A stretch of 64,000 nucleotides of DNA from Palsa-744 sp963734815 (lineage in GTDB: Bacteria > Actinomycetota > Thermoleophilia > Solirubrobacterales > Solirubrobacteraceae), in the NCBI GenBank assembly GCA_963734815.1, contig CAVTIH010000003.1, positions 248,001 to 312,000 on the forward strand. The letters are read 5' to 3'. Below, piece by piece: positions 1 to 7,160 of this stretch (position 1 is the first letter of the stretch; every line of letters begins with the position of its first letter). Under the pieces are notes generated by a model. It worked only from the letters and a program-made list of their open reading frames with translations. It was not told the origin of the DNA and made no database searches. A program made the position numbers and the translations under genes.

Positions 1-500
1 CAGGCGCAAAGGAGACCGTCACCGGGACCGTGGAAGCGGCAGCCAAGGAACAGGAACTTCAGGAAGAACACGATCGCCAGGTAGCACAGGAAGCCAAAGA
101 ACACAAAGAAGCGCAGGAACACCAAGAAACGATCGAACATCGGGAAACGCAGGAACATGAAGCAACTAAACAGCGCGAAGAAACGACAGCCGCACTGAAA
201 CACGCCGCGGAAGTGCTCGCCGCGGCCACCAAACAACGCCAGGAAGAAGCGGCGGCGGCAGCCATCAAGCGCCAGGAAGAAGAAGCCGCCACCCGCAAGC
301 ATGAAGAAGAGCTCGCGAAAATCGGCGTTCTGGCAGCCAAAGAAGAATCCAAGCAAAAGCCGCTGACGCGGGCCCAACGGCTGGCGAAAGCGCTGAAGTC
401 CTGCAGGAAGGAGTCCAAGAAGAAGCGCGCGCAGTGCGAAGCGCTCGCCAGGAAGAAGTACGGGAGCAGAGCCAAAAACAAGAAGGGCTCGAGGAGGTAG
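1..500 (+). CDS. C-terminal part of a Lys/Glu/Ala-rich coiled-coil protein (5' end outside window)
   Basis: The frame is open from the first base of the window to the stop at 500, so the start is probably upstream; the first internal start is GTG at 30. The visible 160 or so residues are almost entirely charged heptad-like sequence (repeats such as QEEHDRQ, QEHQETIEHRE, KQRQEE) predicted to form one long coiled coil. The last 45 residues are basic and end with a two-cysteine motif of the form KALKSCRK...KRAQCEALARKKYG. From memory, similar two-Cys basic tails close many secreted or surface proteins of Thermoleophilia, but this was not searched. No enzymatic domain is visible. Function is unknown; a structural or surface role is a guess. 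Confidence 0.6.
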   Translation, partial: GAKETVTGTVEAAAKEQELQEEHDRQVAQEAKEHKEAQEHQETIEHRETQEHEATKQREETTAALKHAAEVLAAATKQRQEEAAAAAIKRQEEEAATRKHEEELAKIGVLAAKEESKQKPLTRAQRLAKALKSCRKESKKKRAQCEALARKKYGSRAKNKKGSRR

Positions 501-580
501 CGACGGTCCGCGATCACGGCGAACTTCCCGCCGGAGGTGCAGGCAGCCGAGGCGGGGTGAGACCTTCGGCTGTCCAGCCC

Positions 581-604
581 CATACTGGCCGACCAGCCAG
601 TATG
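581..604. promoter_or_regulatory. Perfect inverted repeat, candidate operator upstream of the P450 gene
   Basis: CATACTGGC at 581-589 and GCCAGTATG at 596-604 are exact reverse complements separated by 6 bases. The inner part also reads CTGG-ccga-CCAG. The repeat ends 33 bases before the P450 start codon, which suits a dimeric TetR-type repressor, although an mRNA hairpin is also possible. No dedicated regulator gene lies beside it. Confidence 0.5.
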
Positions 605-637
605 ATGCGGTACCCCCTCGGCGAGAATGGAGGCACC

Positions 638-1906
638 ATGGCAACGGCAGAGAACTTCGGCGTGCAGAGCATCGATGTGGACAGCCTCGACTTGGAGGAG
701 GTGCTCGTCACCGACAATCCGCTGTGGGAGGAGGGCCCTCCGCACGAGCTGTTCGCGCGGCTGCGCCGGGAGTGCCCGGTGCATTGGACCAAGCGCATCA
801 CCGAATTTCCCGACGAGGCCGGGTTCTGGTCGATCACCAGCGCCGATGACGTACTCACGGTGAGCCGCGACTGGAAAACCTTCTCCTCCGAAAAGGGCGG
901 CATCACCGGCGTCGAAGCGGTGTTCCCGCTGGAGCTCGTGCGGGCGATGTTCATCGGCATGGACCCGCCCAAGCACGACCGCATCAAGGCGCTCTTCCAG
1001 GCCGGCTTCACGCCGAAGCGGATCGCCGCGCACGAGCCCACGATCAGGGAAATCGTCACGCGCGTGCTCGACGGCGTCGCCGATCGAGAGACATGCGATC
1101 TGGTCAACGACGTCGCCCAGCCGGTGGTGGCGCGCGTGATCGGCAGCTTCATGGGCATCTCCGAGGAGGACGACGTCGCGTGGGCGCGGCTGATGAACGC
1201 CACGCTGGGCGCCAACGACCCCGACCTCAACCCCGACGGCATCGAGGGCGCGATCGCCAAAGAGGTGCCCGAGATCTTCGCCCGCTGCGGCGCGATGATC
1301 GCCGCGCGCCGCGAGCACCCCACCGAGGATCTGACCAGCGTGCTCGTGCACGCCGAGATCGACGGGGAGCGCTTGGAGGAACACGAGATCGTGATGGGCT
1401 TCTTCCTGCTGGTCGCCGCCGGCAACGACTCCACCAAGGCCACCTACTGCAGCGGCATGCGCGCGCTGATGGAAGACCCCTCTCAGCGCCGGCAGCTGCT
1501 GGAGGACCCTTCGCTGGTGCCGAGCGCAGTCGAGGAGTCGCTGCGGATGTTCCCCGCCTTCGCCCACTTCCGCCGCACCGCCACCTGCGACACCGAAGTC
1601 GGCGGGCAGCCGATCAAGGAGGGCGAGAAGGTGATGATGTGGTACACGTCCTCCTGTCGCGACGAGACCCGCTACGAGAACCCCGACTTCTTCGACGTCA
1701 CGCGAAACCCAGAGCACCAGGCGTTCGGCGCCGGCGGACGGCACTTCTGCCTCGGCACCGCGCTCGCGCGCCTGGAGCTGACGATTCTGCTCGAGGAGAC
1801 GCTGCGGCGCTTCCCGGAGATGGAGATGATCGGACCGCCGACGTTCGTGCAGTCGCCGTTCCTCAACCAGCTGAAGACGCTGCCGGTGCGGCTGCGGGCA
1901 GCTTAG
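638..1906 (+). CDS. Cytochrome P450 monooxygenase
   Basis: This is a 422-residue soluble bacterial P450, a haem-thiolate monooxygenase that needs ferredoxin and reductase partners not present here. The I-helix oxygen-binding segment AAGNDST is near residues 260-266, the ExxR pair is E300-S-L-R303, and the haem loop FGAGGRHFCLG places the ligand at Cys371. The start ATG at 638 has GGAGG at 629-633; the frame is open further upstream, but those starts lack a ribosome site and would run through the inverted repeat at 581-604. The N-terminal pattern (PHELFARLRRECPVHW, then EAGFWSIT) recalls the actinobacterial CYP124/125/142 lipid and sterol side-chain hydroxylases. That substrate is an inference; a fatty-acyl-CoA ligase nearby at 3122 is compatible with lipid metabolism. 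Confidence 0.93.
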   Translation: MATAENFGVQSIDVDSLDLEEVLVTDNPLWEEGPPHELFARLRRECPVHWTKRITEFPDEAGFWSITSADDVLTVSRDWKTFSSEKGGITGVEAVFPLELVRAMFIGMDPPKHDRIKALFQAGFTPKRIAAHEPTIREIVTRVLDGVADRETCDLVNDVAQPVVARVIGSFMGISEEDDVAWARLMNATLGANDPDLNPDGIEGAIAKEVPEIFARCGAMIAARREHPTEDLTSVLVHAEIDGERLEEHEIVMGFFLLVAAGNDSTKATYCSGMRALMEDPSQRRQLLEDPSLVPSAVEESLRMFPAFAHFRRTATCDTEVGGQPIKEGEKVMMWYTSSCRDETRYENPDFFDVTRNPEHQAFGAGGRHFCLGTALARLELTILLEETLRRFPEMEMIGPPTFVQSPFLNQLKTLPVRLRAA

Positions 1907-1918
1907 AGCCCAGAGGAC

Positions 1919-2341
1919 CTAGTAAGGGCAGCCAAGCGTCCAGTGCTTCAGACTGCCGGCACGCGACGGGGCGCGGCCGGTGAAGCGCAGCGTTACCTCG
2001 CTATAAACGCGCAGGCCGGCTTTGCAGGCACGCGGGTCGTTGGCCTTCACGGCGACCGAGTAGCGAACGAATTTGCCGCCGGCGCAGTTGGGGGTGCAGG
2101 TGTTCGTCTCATGCGTGCCGGTGGCCAGCGCGCTGGCACCACCGAAGCTCGACCACAGCAGCCCGGTCAGGACGGAGTTGGCATCGGCACAGGTGAGCGT
2201 CACCGTCTTGGGACGGCTGGCGGCGCTGGTGCAGTTGGCGATCTTGACGGTCGATGTCGCGGCCGCGCTCGTACCGAGCCCCGCGATCAAGACCGCGCCC
2301 AGAATTCCGCCCGCCAGAATATATCTATTGAGGAGCCCCAT
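1919..2341 (-). CDS. Small secreted Cys-containing protein of unknown function
   Basis: The 140-residue product begins with MGLLNRYILAG followed by a hydrophobic stretch ending in SAAA, a clear Sec signal peptide of about 27 residues. The mature part of about 110 residues has six cysteines (in NCTS, LTCAD, NTCTPNCAG, RACKAG, LGCPY), consistent with three disulfide bonds and an extracellular location. No catalytic motif is recognised. It converges with the P450 gene with only 12 bases between the two stops. It resembles short secreted proteins that I recall as numerous and unnamed in Thermoleophilia; I cannot assign a role. Confidence 0.7.
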   Translation of the reverse strand: MGLLNRYILAGGILGAVLIAGLGTSAAATSTVKIANCTSAASRPKTVTLTCADANSVLTGLLWSSFGGASALATGTHETNTCTPNCAGGKFVRYSVAVKANDPRACKAGLRVYSEVTLRFTGRAPSRAGSLKHWTLGCPY

Positions 2342-2418
2342 CGCGCAATGATTGCACAGACGCGCGCACAGACCCGCGCCGGCGCACCGACGCGGGTCTG
2401 TGGCACATCAGGAGACTC

Positions 2419-2895
2419 TCAGCGTCCGGAGCGGGTGCGCAGCGCCAGGCGAATCGAGAGACCGGCGCCGAGCAGCAGCACGCCTGCGCCCACCACCCAC
2501 GTCAGGTTCAGCCCGGTGAAGGGCAGCGTGGAGGCGGTGGGAGTTGTCGTCGTAGGAGTCGTGGTCGTTTCTTTGACCGGTTCCGTAGCAGTCGTTGGCG
2601 TCGTTTTCGCCGCTTCTTTGGAGTGTTCGACTTCTTTTTTCGGTTCCGTTTTGGTCGTCGGAGTGGGCGGTTTCTGGTTGTAGCCAGAGGTGCCCGTGCT
2701 CGACGTGCCGGTGCTCGCCGCGGCGAGGGCGGGCGCGGCCGGGATCAGCAGCGCCAGCACAGCCGGCAGCGCCAGCAGCTCGCGGCGCGCGAAGCGGTGG
2801 CGGCCGCGCAGTCCTCTAGGACTGCTGGCCCGACTGATCGTCACTGCGTCTGCTTGTTGCGGCCTACTCGACGCCATTCCTTGGGTCGGAGTCAT
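2419..2895 (-). CDS. LPFTG-anchored, Thr/Pro-rich cell-surface protein
   Basis: The 158-residue protein starts at ATG 2895 behind GGGAGG and has an N-terminal export signal: an RFARREL basic region, then a hydrophobic core ending in APALAAA. A low-complexity Thr/Pro/Lys/Glu stalk of about 60 residues follows. The C-terminus is a classical sorting signal: LPFTG, a transmembrane stretch (LTWVVGAGVLLLGAGLSI) and a basic tail RLALRTRSGR. A sortase would cut the LPFTG motif and attach the protein to peptidoglycan; no sortase gene is in the window. The stalk is short and has no ligand-binding domain, so the protein may be a spacer or decoy on the surface. The frame is open upstream to 3096, without a comparable ribosome site. 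Confidence 0.78.
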   Translation of the reverse strand: MTPTQGMASSRPQQADAVTISRASSPRGLRGRHRFARRELLALPAVLALLIPAAPALAAASTGTSSTGTSGYNQKPPTPTTKTEPKKEVEHSKEAAKTTPTTATEPVKETTTTPTTTTPTASTLPFTGLNLTWVVGAGVLLLGAGLSIRLALRTRSGR

Positions 2896-3121
2896 GCTAC
2901 GCACCTCCCGTATTCTCTGTGTGTTCGATTTGGGCCCCGGCGGGGTTGGGGCCGCTGGGTGGGGTTCCGCGCAGTCTATTGCGATTGCTGGATCGCTTCT
3001 TTCCCGTTCCACCCCGCACCCCCTTTTCCTGCCTGCACACCGCCGCCGTAGCCGCTCACTGCTCGAACGTGCCCTCATGCCACAAGCCGTAGTCACGCCC
3101 GATCGCAGCAGCCCGTGGGCC

Positions 3122-4807
3122 TCACGACCCAGGGCTCACCGCCGGGCTCGCGGGGCTGGGTGGGTGGGCGCCGACACTGACGCGACCCTCGAGCGCATCC
3201 TCGCGCAGGCGCGCGCGCAAAACCTTCTTGTCGAACTTGCCGACGCTCGTTTTCGGCACCTCGGCGATGAACGCGAACTCGTCGGGCAGCCACCACTTCG
3301 CCACGCGCGGGCGCAGGTGCTCGATCAGCTCCTGCGCGCTAGCGCTGGAGCCCTCGCACAGCACCACGCAGCACAGCGGCCGCTCGGCCCAGCGCTCGTC
3401 GGGCTTGGCGATCACCGCGGCCTCGAGCACGTCAGGGTGAGCCATCAGCTCGTTCTCGAGCTCCACCGAGGAGATCCACTCGCCGCCCGACTTGATCACA
3501 TCCTTGGAGCGATCGGTGATGCGCACGAACGCGTGCTCGTCGATCGCCGCGATGTCGCCCGTGCGCAGCCACCCCTCGTTGAACTTCTCATCGCCGCTGG
3601 GATCCTCGTAGTAGCGGCTGGCGATCCACGGACCCCGCACCTCGATCTCGCCCGTGGACTCCCCGTCCCACGGGACCTCCTCGCCGTCGTCGCCGATCAG
3701 GCGCAGCTCGGTCCACGGCAGCGGCTTACCCTGCAGCGCCCGTTCGTCCCAGTAGCGCTCGTCGTGGCCACGGTCCTCGACGGGGTCCGAGAACGTCACC
3801 ACCGGGCTCGTCTCGGTCATCCCCCACCCCTGGTGGATGACCACACCGTGGCGCTCTTGGAAGTCCTTCATCAGCTGCCGAGGCACAGCCGAGCCGCCGC
3901 ACACCGAGTTGGTCAGCGAGGAGAGATCGACCTCATTGGCATCGGCGTAGCGCAGCATGTCGGCGAAGATCGTCGGCACGCAGCCCATCACCGTGGGGCG
4001 CTCGCGCTCGATCGCGCGCGCCAGCGGCTCGGCCTGCATGAAACGGTCGGGCATCAACAGCTCCGCGCCGCACAACGCAGCCGCGAATGGCAGGCCCCAC
4101 GCGTTGACGTGGAACATCGGCACGACAACCAGCACGCGATCACGGCGAGAGAGGCCGAGGTTGTCCGCCATCAGCGACCCCGTCGCGTGCAGGCACACCG
4201 AGCGGTGCGAGTACAGCACGCCCTTGGGGTTGCCGGTGGTGCCGCTCGTGTAGCACAGCGACGCCGCCTGGCGCTCGTCGAGCTCGGGGTAGTCGAAGGA
4301 GCCTGGACCGGCCTCCTCCAGCAGCTCCTCGTAACGCAGCACGTTGGGGAGATTGGGGTGGGCGGGATTCGAAGCCCCGGGGTGGGCCGGGTCGCCCATC
4401 ACAATGAAGTGGCGCACCTTGTTGAAGGTCGGCGCCAGCGGCTCCAACAGCGGCAGGAGCGAGTCGTCGACGAAGATCACCTGGTCGTCCGCGTGGTTGA
4501 CGATGTAGGTCAGCTGCTCGGCGAACAGGCGGATGTTGAGCGTGTGCAGCACCGCCCCGATGCAGGGCACCGCCATGTACAGCTCGAAGTGGCGCTGGTT
4601 GTTCCACGCGAACGTCCCCACACGATCGCCCTGCTTGATCCCCAAACGCTTCAGCGCCCGCGCGAGGCGATCGACGCGCTCGCAAACCTCCCCGAAGCTC
4701 GCGCTCACGGTCCCCTCCGGCGTCAGCGTCAACACCCGCGCCGCGGGATGGCAGTCGCGCATCCGCCGACGCGCGTGTTGCAAGCTCAGCGGGAAATCAT
4801 CCTGCAT
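3122..4807 (-). CDS. Long/medium-chain fatty-acyl-CoA synthetase (AMP-forming)
   Basis: This ANL-superfamily ligase activates a carboxylic acid with ATP to the acyl-adenylate and then the CoA thioester. Core motifs are present in order: the phosphate loop YTSGTTGNPKG, MFHVNAWG, GWGMTETSPV, the GWLRTGDIA aspartate, the hinge DRSKDVIKSGGEWISS, and the catalytic lysine in KTSVGKFDKK. The size of 561 residues is normal. The chosen start MQDDFPL at 4807 has GGAGG five bases upstream; an alternative ATG five codons earlier (4822) is also plausible, but the longer frame up to 5074 would overlap the Nudix gene. Homologues beginning with similar QDDFPL sequences are annotated as fatty-acid-CoA ligases. 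It lies just downstream of a Nudix hydrolase gene, probably co-transcribed. Confidence 0.93.
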   Translation of the reverse strand: MQDDFPLSLQHARRRMRDCHPAARVLTLTPEGTVSASFGEVCERVDRLARALKRLGIKQGDRVGTFAWNNQRHFELYMAVPCIGAVLHTLNIRLFAEQLTYIVNHADDQVIFVDDSLLPLLEPLAPTFNKVRHFIVMGDPAHPGASNPAHPNLPNVLRYEELLEEAGPGSFDYPELDERQAASLCYTSGTTGNPKGVLYSHRSVCLHATGSLMADNLGLSRRDRVLVVVPMFHVNAWGLPFAAALCGAELLMPDRFMQAEPLARAIERERPTVMGCVPTIFADMLRYADANEVDLSSLTNSVCGGSAVPRQLMKDFQERHGVVIHQGWGMTETSPVVTFSDPVEDRGHDERYWDERALQGKPLPWTELRLIGDDGEEVPWDGESTGEIEVRGPWIASRYYEDPSGDEKFNEGWLRTGDIAAIDEHAFVRITDRSKDVIKSGGEWISSVELENELMAHPDVLEAAVIAKPDERWAERPLCCVVLCEGSSASAQELIEHLRPRVAKWWLPDEFAFIAEVPKTSVGKFDKKVLRARLREDALEGRVSVGAHPPSPASPAVSPGS

Positions 4808-4848
4808 CAGCCCCTCCAACATCAGCGCAGCATATACCTGGGGATGGG

Positions 4849-5394
4849 TCAGGCAACATCTGACGGCCCGCTGCCGCCAGGCCCGGTAACCGACGGCCCA
4901 GGCTGCGTCACACCACCCGTCGGGTGAGGCCCGCGGTCGACGAGCCCGATCAGCACTCGCTCCTCCGAGCCGATGGGGGTCGGAAGCTTCGCACGGGCAA
5001 ACCAGCCCGCCTGGGCAATCTCCACAGGATCGATGCTTACCAGCGCAGGGTCCGCAAGCTCGGCGTGTGCACACGTCAGGCGCACCGCGATCCGCTCCAG
5101 GCGCGTCTCAAACGTCGCCAGCTCGCGCAGCTCCAAGTCGCGCAGGCCCAGCTCCTCCTCCATCTCCCGCGCCGCCGCATGCAATGGCGGCTCGCCGCGG
5201 TGCAACCCGCCGCCTGGCAGATACCACACCTCGCGCCGGCCATAGGTGTGGCGTACCAACAGCACCTGCTCGCCGTGGGTCAGCACACACTTCACCCCGC
5301 CGCTGCTGCGCCGCCACAGCATCGCTCGCAGCTGCACACCCCGCCACGCCATGCGGTACACGCGGCGCATCACCGTCACGCGCAGGGAGCCCAC
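4849..5394 (-). CDS. Nudix (NUDT) hydrolase
   Basis: The protein of up to 181 residues carries a full Nudix box: GGGLHRGEPPLHAAAREMEEELGL, matching G-x5-E-x7-R-E-x2-E-E-x-G-hydrophobic, within an alpha/beta fold that begins GVKCVLTHGEQVLLVRHTYG. Such enzymes split nucleoside diphosphates linked to another group, with Mg2+ bound by the REMEEE glutamates; the substrate cannot be read from sequence. The GTG at 5394 and ATG at 5370 are both possible starts and neither has a strong ribosome site. The C-terminal tail after DRGPHPTGG is low-complexity Gly/Pro/Ser. The stop lies 41 bases before the acyl-CoA synthetase start on the same strand. Confidence 0.88.
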   Translation of the reverse strand: MGSLRVTVMRRVYRMAWRGVQLRAMLWRRSSGGVKCVLTHGEQVLLVRHTYGRREVWYLPGGGLHRGEPPLHAAAREMEEELGLRDLELRELATFETRLERIAVRLTCAHAELADPALVSIDPVEIAQAGWFARAKLPTPIGSEERVLIGLVDRGPHPTGGVTQPGPSVTGPGGSGPSDVA

Positions 5395-5471
5395 GCCGCC
5401 CTACCCCCTGCCCCCCCTTGTGGGGGGCCCCATCCAAATCAATAGTTTCCCGCGCACGCTCCCCGCGCACA

Positions 5472-6827
5472 TCACACGCGCTGGCCGGAACGGGGATGCT
5501 GGCCGAAAGGGGGATGCTCGCCGGAGGCGAGTGTCTCCCCGCTTCGGTCGAACGGAGGATGCTGGCCGAAAGGGGGACGCTCCCGGGAGGCGAGTGTCTC
5601 CCCGCTTCGGCCTGTGCGCACGCCCGCCGTCAAGTCGCGGTACACCTCGCGCGTGCGGCACGCCACGTCGCTCCAGTCGAAGCTCAGCACGTGCTCGGAC
5701 GCCTCCACCACGAGGCGCTCGCGCAGCTCGTCGTCGGTCAGCAGGCGCTCGATCATCGTGCCGAGGTGTGCCGCGTCGCCACCGTTGAAGCGCAGTCCCA
5801 CCCGCTCGCCGGCCGGCACCACCTCGCGCAGGCCACCCGTGTCGGCGACTATGCAGGGGCAGCCGGACGCCATCGCCTCGAGCGCCACCAGCCCGAACGG
5901 CTCGTAGATCGAGGGCACCACGCACAGGTCGGCGATCCGGTACAGCGAGTGCAGCGCGTCGTCGCCAATCCAACCCAGGAAGGCGCCGTGCTTCAGCAGC
6001 CCCAGGCGCTGCGCCTGAGCCTTCAGCTCCGCTTCGTGTGTGCCGCTGCCCGCCACCAGAAAGCGCACGTTGCCGACGCGCTCGATCACGCCCGGCAGCG
6101 CATCCAGCGCGAGCTGAAAGCCCTTCTCGTACACGAGGCGCCCGACCAGTACCACCAGACGCTCCTCTGGCTTTGCGAACTTCCGGCGCAGCGCCTTCAG
6201 ATCGCCCACCGGGCGCAGGTCGAGCGGGTCGATCCCGTTCGGGATCACCGTGACGCGGTTCTCGTCGATGTCGAAGATGTCCGCCACGTGGCCACGCATG
6301 TAGTGCGAGCAGGTGATCACCGAGTCCGCGCGCCCCGCCATCCACTTCTCCACCGCGTGGATGTGTGCCTGCGGCTCGTCCTGCACCCAGCCCTGGTGAC
6401 GCCCGTGCTCGGTCGCGTGGATCGTCGTCAGGTACGGCACCCCGAGGCGCTCCGCCAGTGCCGCGCCGGCGTGTGCCACCAGCCAGTCGTGGCCGTGCAC
6501 CAGCTCATACCCGCGCTGCCCCGACCCCCGCTCCCCCGCGAGCGTCTCCCCCGCCCGCACCATGTCCTGGTTCATACGCTCCACCCATCCCACGAAGCGC
6601 TCGAGATCGCGCGGCCAGTTGGGCTCGCGCACGCGGTACACGCACACTCCCGCGCACTCCTCCATCTCCAGGGCCTCGCCGCCCGTCCCGCGCGTTAGCA
6701 CATCTACCGCCACGCCCTGACGCACCAGCTCCTCCGCCAGCTTGCGTACGTGCCGCGCCAACCCGCCCTCGATCACGGGCGGGTACTCCCAAGAGAGGAT
6801 CAGCACGCGCTCTGCCAAGTCCCCCAC
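5472..6827 (-). CDS. Glycosyltransferase family 4 (GT-B, starch/glycogen-synthase-like fold)
   Basis: This is a retaining GT-B glycosyltransferase of about 450 residues. It opens with AERVLILSWEYPPVIEGGLARHV (nucleotide-fold strand plus Gly-rich acceptor loop), has the central VVLVGRLVYEKGFQLALDAL segment, and the donor-binding signature PSIYEPFGLVALEAMASGCP with the E-x7-E pair. It probably builds glycogen, capsule or glycolipid from a nucleotide sugar. The start is uncertain: GTG 6827 or TTG 6818. The last 50 or so codons are not part of the fold: they read through tandem copies of the dispersed palindromic repeat at 5480-5612 and encode a Ser/Gly/Pro tail with two copies of RSGETLAS and of FGQHP. 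The original stop was probably displaced when the repeats arrived. Confidence 0.9.
   Translation of the reverse strand: MGDLAERVLILSWEYPPVIEGGLARHVRKLAEELVRQGVAVDVLTRGTGGEALEMEECAGVCVYRVREPNWPRDLERFVGWVERMNQDMVRAGETLAGERGSGQRGYELVHGHDWLVAHAGAALAERLGVPYLTTIHATEHGRHQGWVQDEPQAHIHAVEKWMAGRADSVITCSHYMRGHVADIFDIDENRVTVIPNGIDPLDLRPVGDLKALRRKFAKPEERLVVLVGRLVYEKGFQLALDALPGVIERVGNVRFLVAGSGTHEAELKAQAQRLGLLKHGAFLGWIGDDALHSLYRIADLCVVPSIYEPFGLVALEAMASGCPCIVADTGGLREVVPAGERVGLRFNGGDAAHLGTMIERLLTDDELRERLVVEASEHVLSFDWSDVACRTREVYRDLTAGVRTGRSGETLASRERPPFGQHPPFDRSGETLASGEHPPFGQHPRSGQRV
5480..5612 (+). repeat. Dispersed palindromic repeat, one partial and two full tandem copies
   Basis: A partial copy (5480-5497) is followed by full copies at 5498-5550 and 5561-5612. 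Each full copy starts GCTGGCCGAA, continues with GGGGGA, has a middle such as CGCCGGAGGCG, and ends TGTCTCCCCGCTTCGG, so the ends can pair into an imperfect hairpin. The array lies in frame within the 3' end of the glycosyltransferase gene. The same element occurs at 15935, 26594, 37381, 52472 and 58025. Confidence 0.85.
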
Positions 6828-6857
6828 CCTATCCGACGGCACCGGGGGGAGTAGGGC

Positions 6858-6898
6858 GGCCGGCGCCGGGGAAGGAAGGAAGGACCCCGGCGCCGGCC
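6858..6898. terminator. Perfect 14-bp stem-loop between two minus-strand genes
   Basis: GGCCGGCGCCGGGG at 6858-6871 pairs exactly with CCCCGGCGCCGGCC at 6885-6898 around a 13-base purine loop (AAGGAAGGAAGGA). It lies between the flippase-like gene end (7161) and the glycosyltransferase start (6827). No U-run follows on either strand, so it could be a GC-rich transcription stop or a leader structure 31 bases before the glycosyltransferase start. Confidence 0.5.
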
Positions 6899-7063
6899 AG
6901 CCAGCGCATGACATGCCCTTGGAGGAAGTCAGCGCCGGCACTTGGTGAAGCCAGCCACCCCGGTGCCACGGAGCGGGCGGGTTCCAAATCTCCTCTTGAG
7001 CCTTTCGGCTCTTGCGGCTTTCTGTCTGTAGACTATCTGTCCGAGGCTCGCGATGCTCCCTCC

Positions 7064-7153
7064 ATGGAGATCGTAGAGCGTTTCGCGGACAACCTCCGAA
7101 CCGAGCGTCTTGCGCGCGGAATGACCCAGGAAGCGCTCGCGCTGCCGCGCTGA
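7064..7153 (+). pseudogene. Truncated XRE/Cro-type helix-turn-helix regulator remnant
   Basis: An ATG at 7064 opens a 29-residue frame (MEIVERFADNLRTERLARGM, then TQEALALPR) that ends at TGA 7151. The segment FADNLRTERLARGMTQEALA matches the first two helices of an XRE-family HTH domain (usually FGxxLRxxRxxxGLSQExLA), but the recognition helix and everything after it are missing. There is no ribosome site before the ATG. It is best read as the 5' stump of a lost regulator gene, since the sequence then runs directly into the convergent flippase-like gene. A real 29-residue peptide is less likely. Confidence 0.5.
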
Positions 7154-7160
7154 GCCAGGA

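Larger units (their letters stand above)
6828..7160. other. Gene-free interval of 333 bases
   Basis: This interval separates two minus-strand genes. It holds the 14-bp perfect hairpin at 6858-6898 and, on the plus strand at 7064-7153, a 29-codon fragment of an XRE-type regulator. I see no complete gene, tRNA or clear promoter in the rest. Confidence 0.6.

Noticed and set aside
2690..4927. Open frame of 745 codons on the plus strand opposite the acyl-CoA synthetase gene
   Set aside because: It is the complement of a gene with complete family motifs; high GC gives long antisense frames, and its His/Arg/Leu-rich product has no domain.
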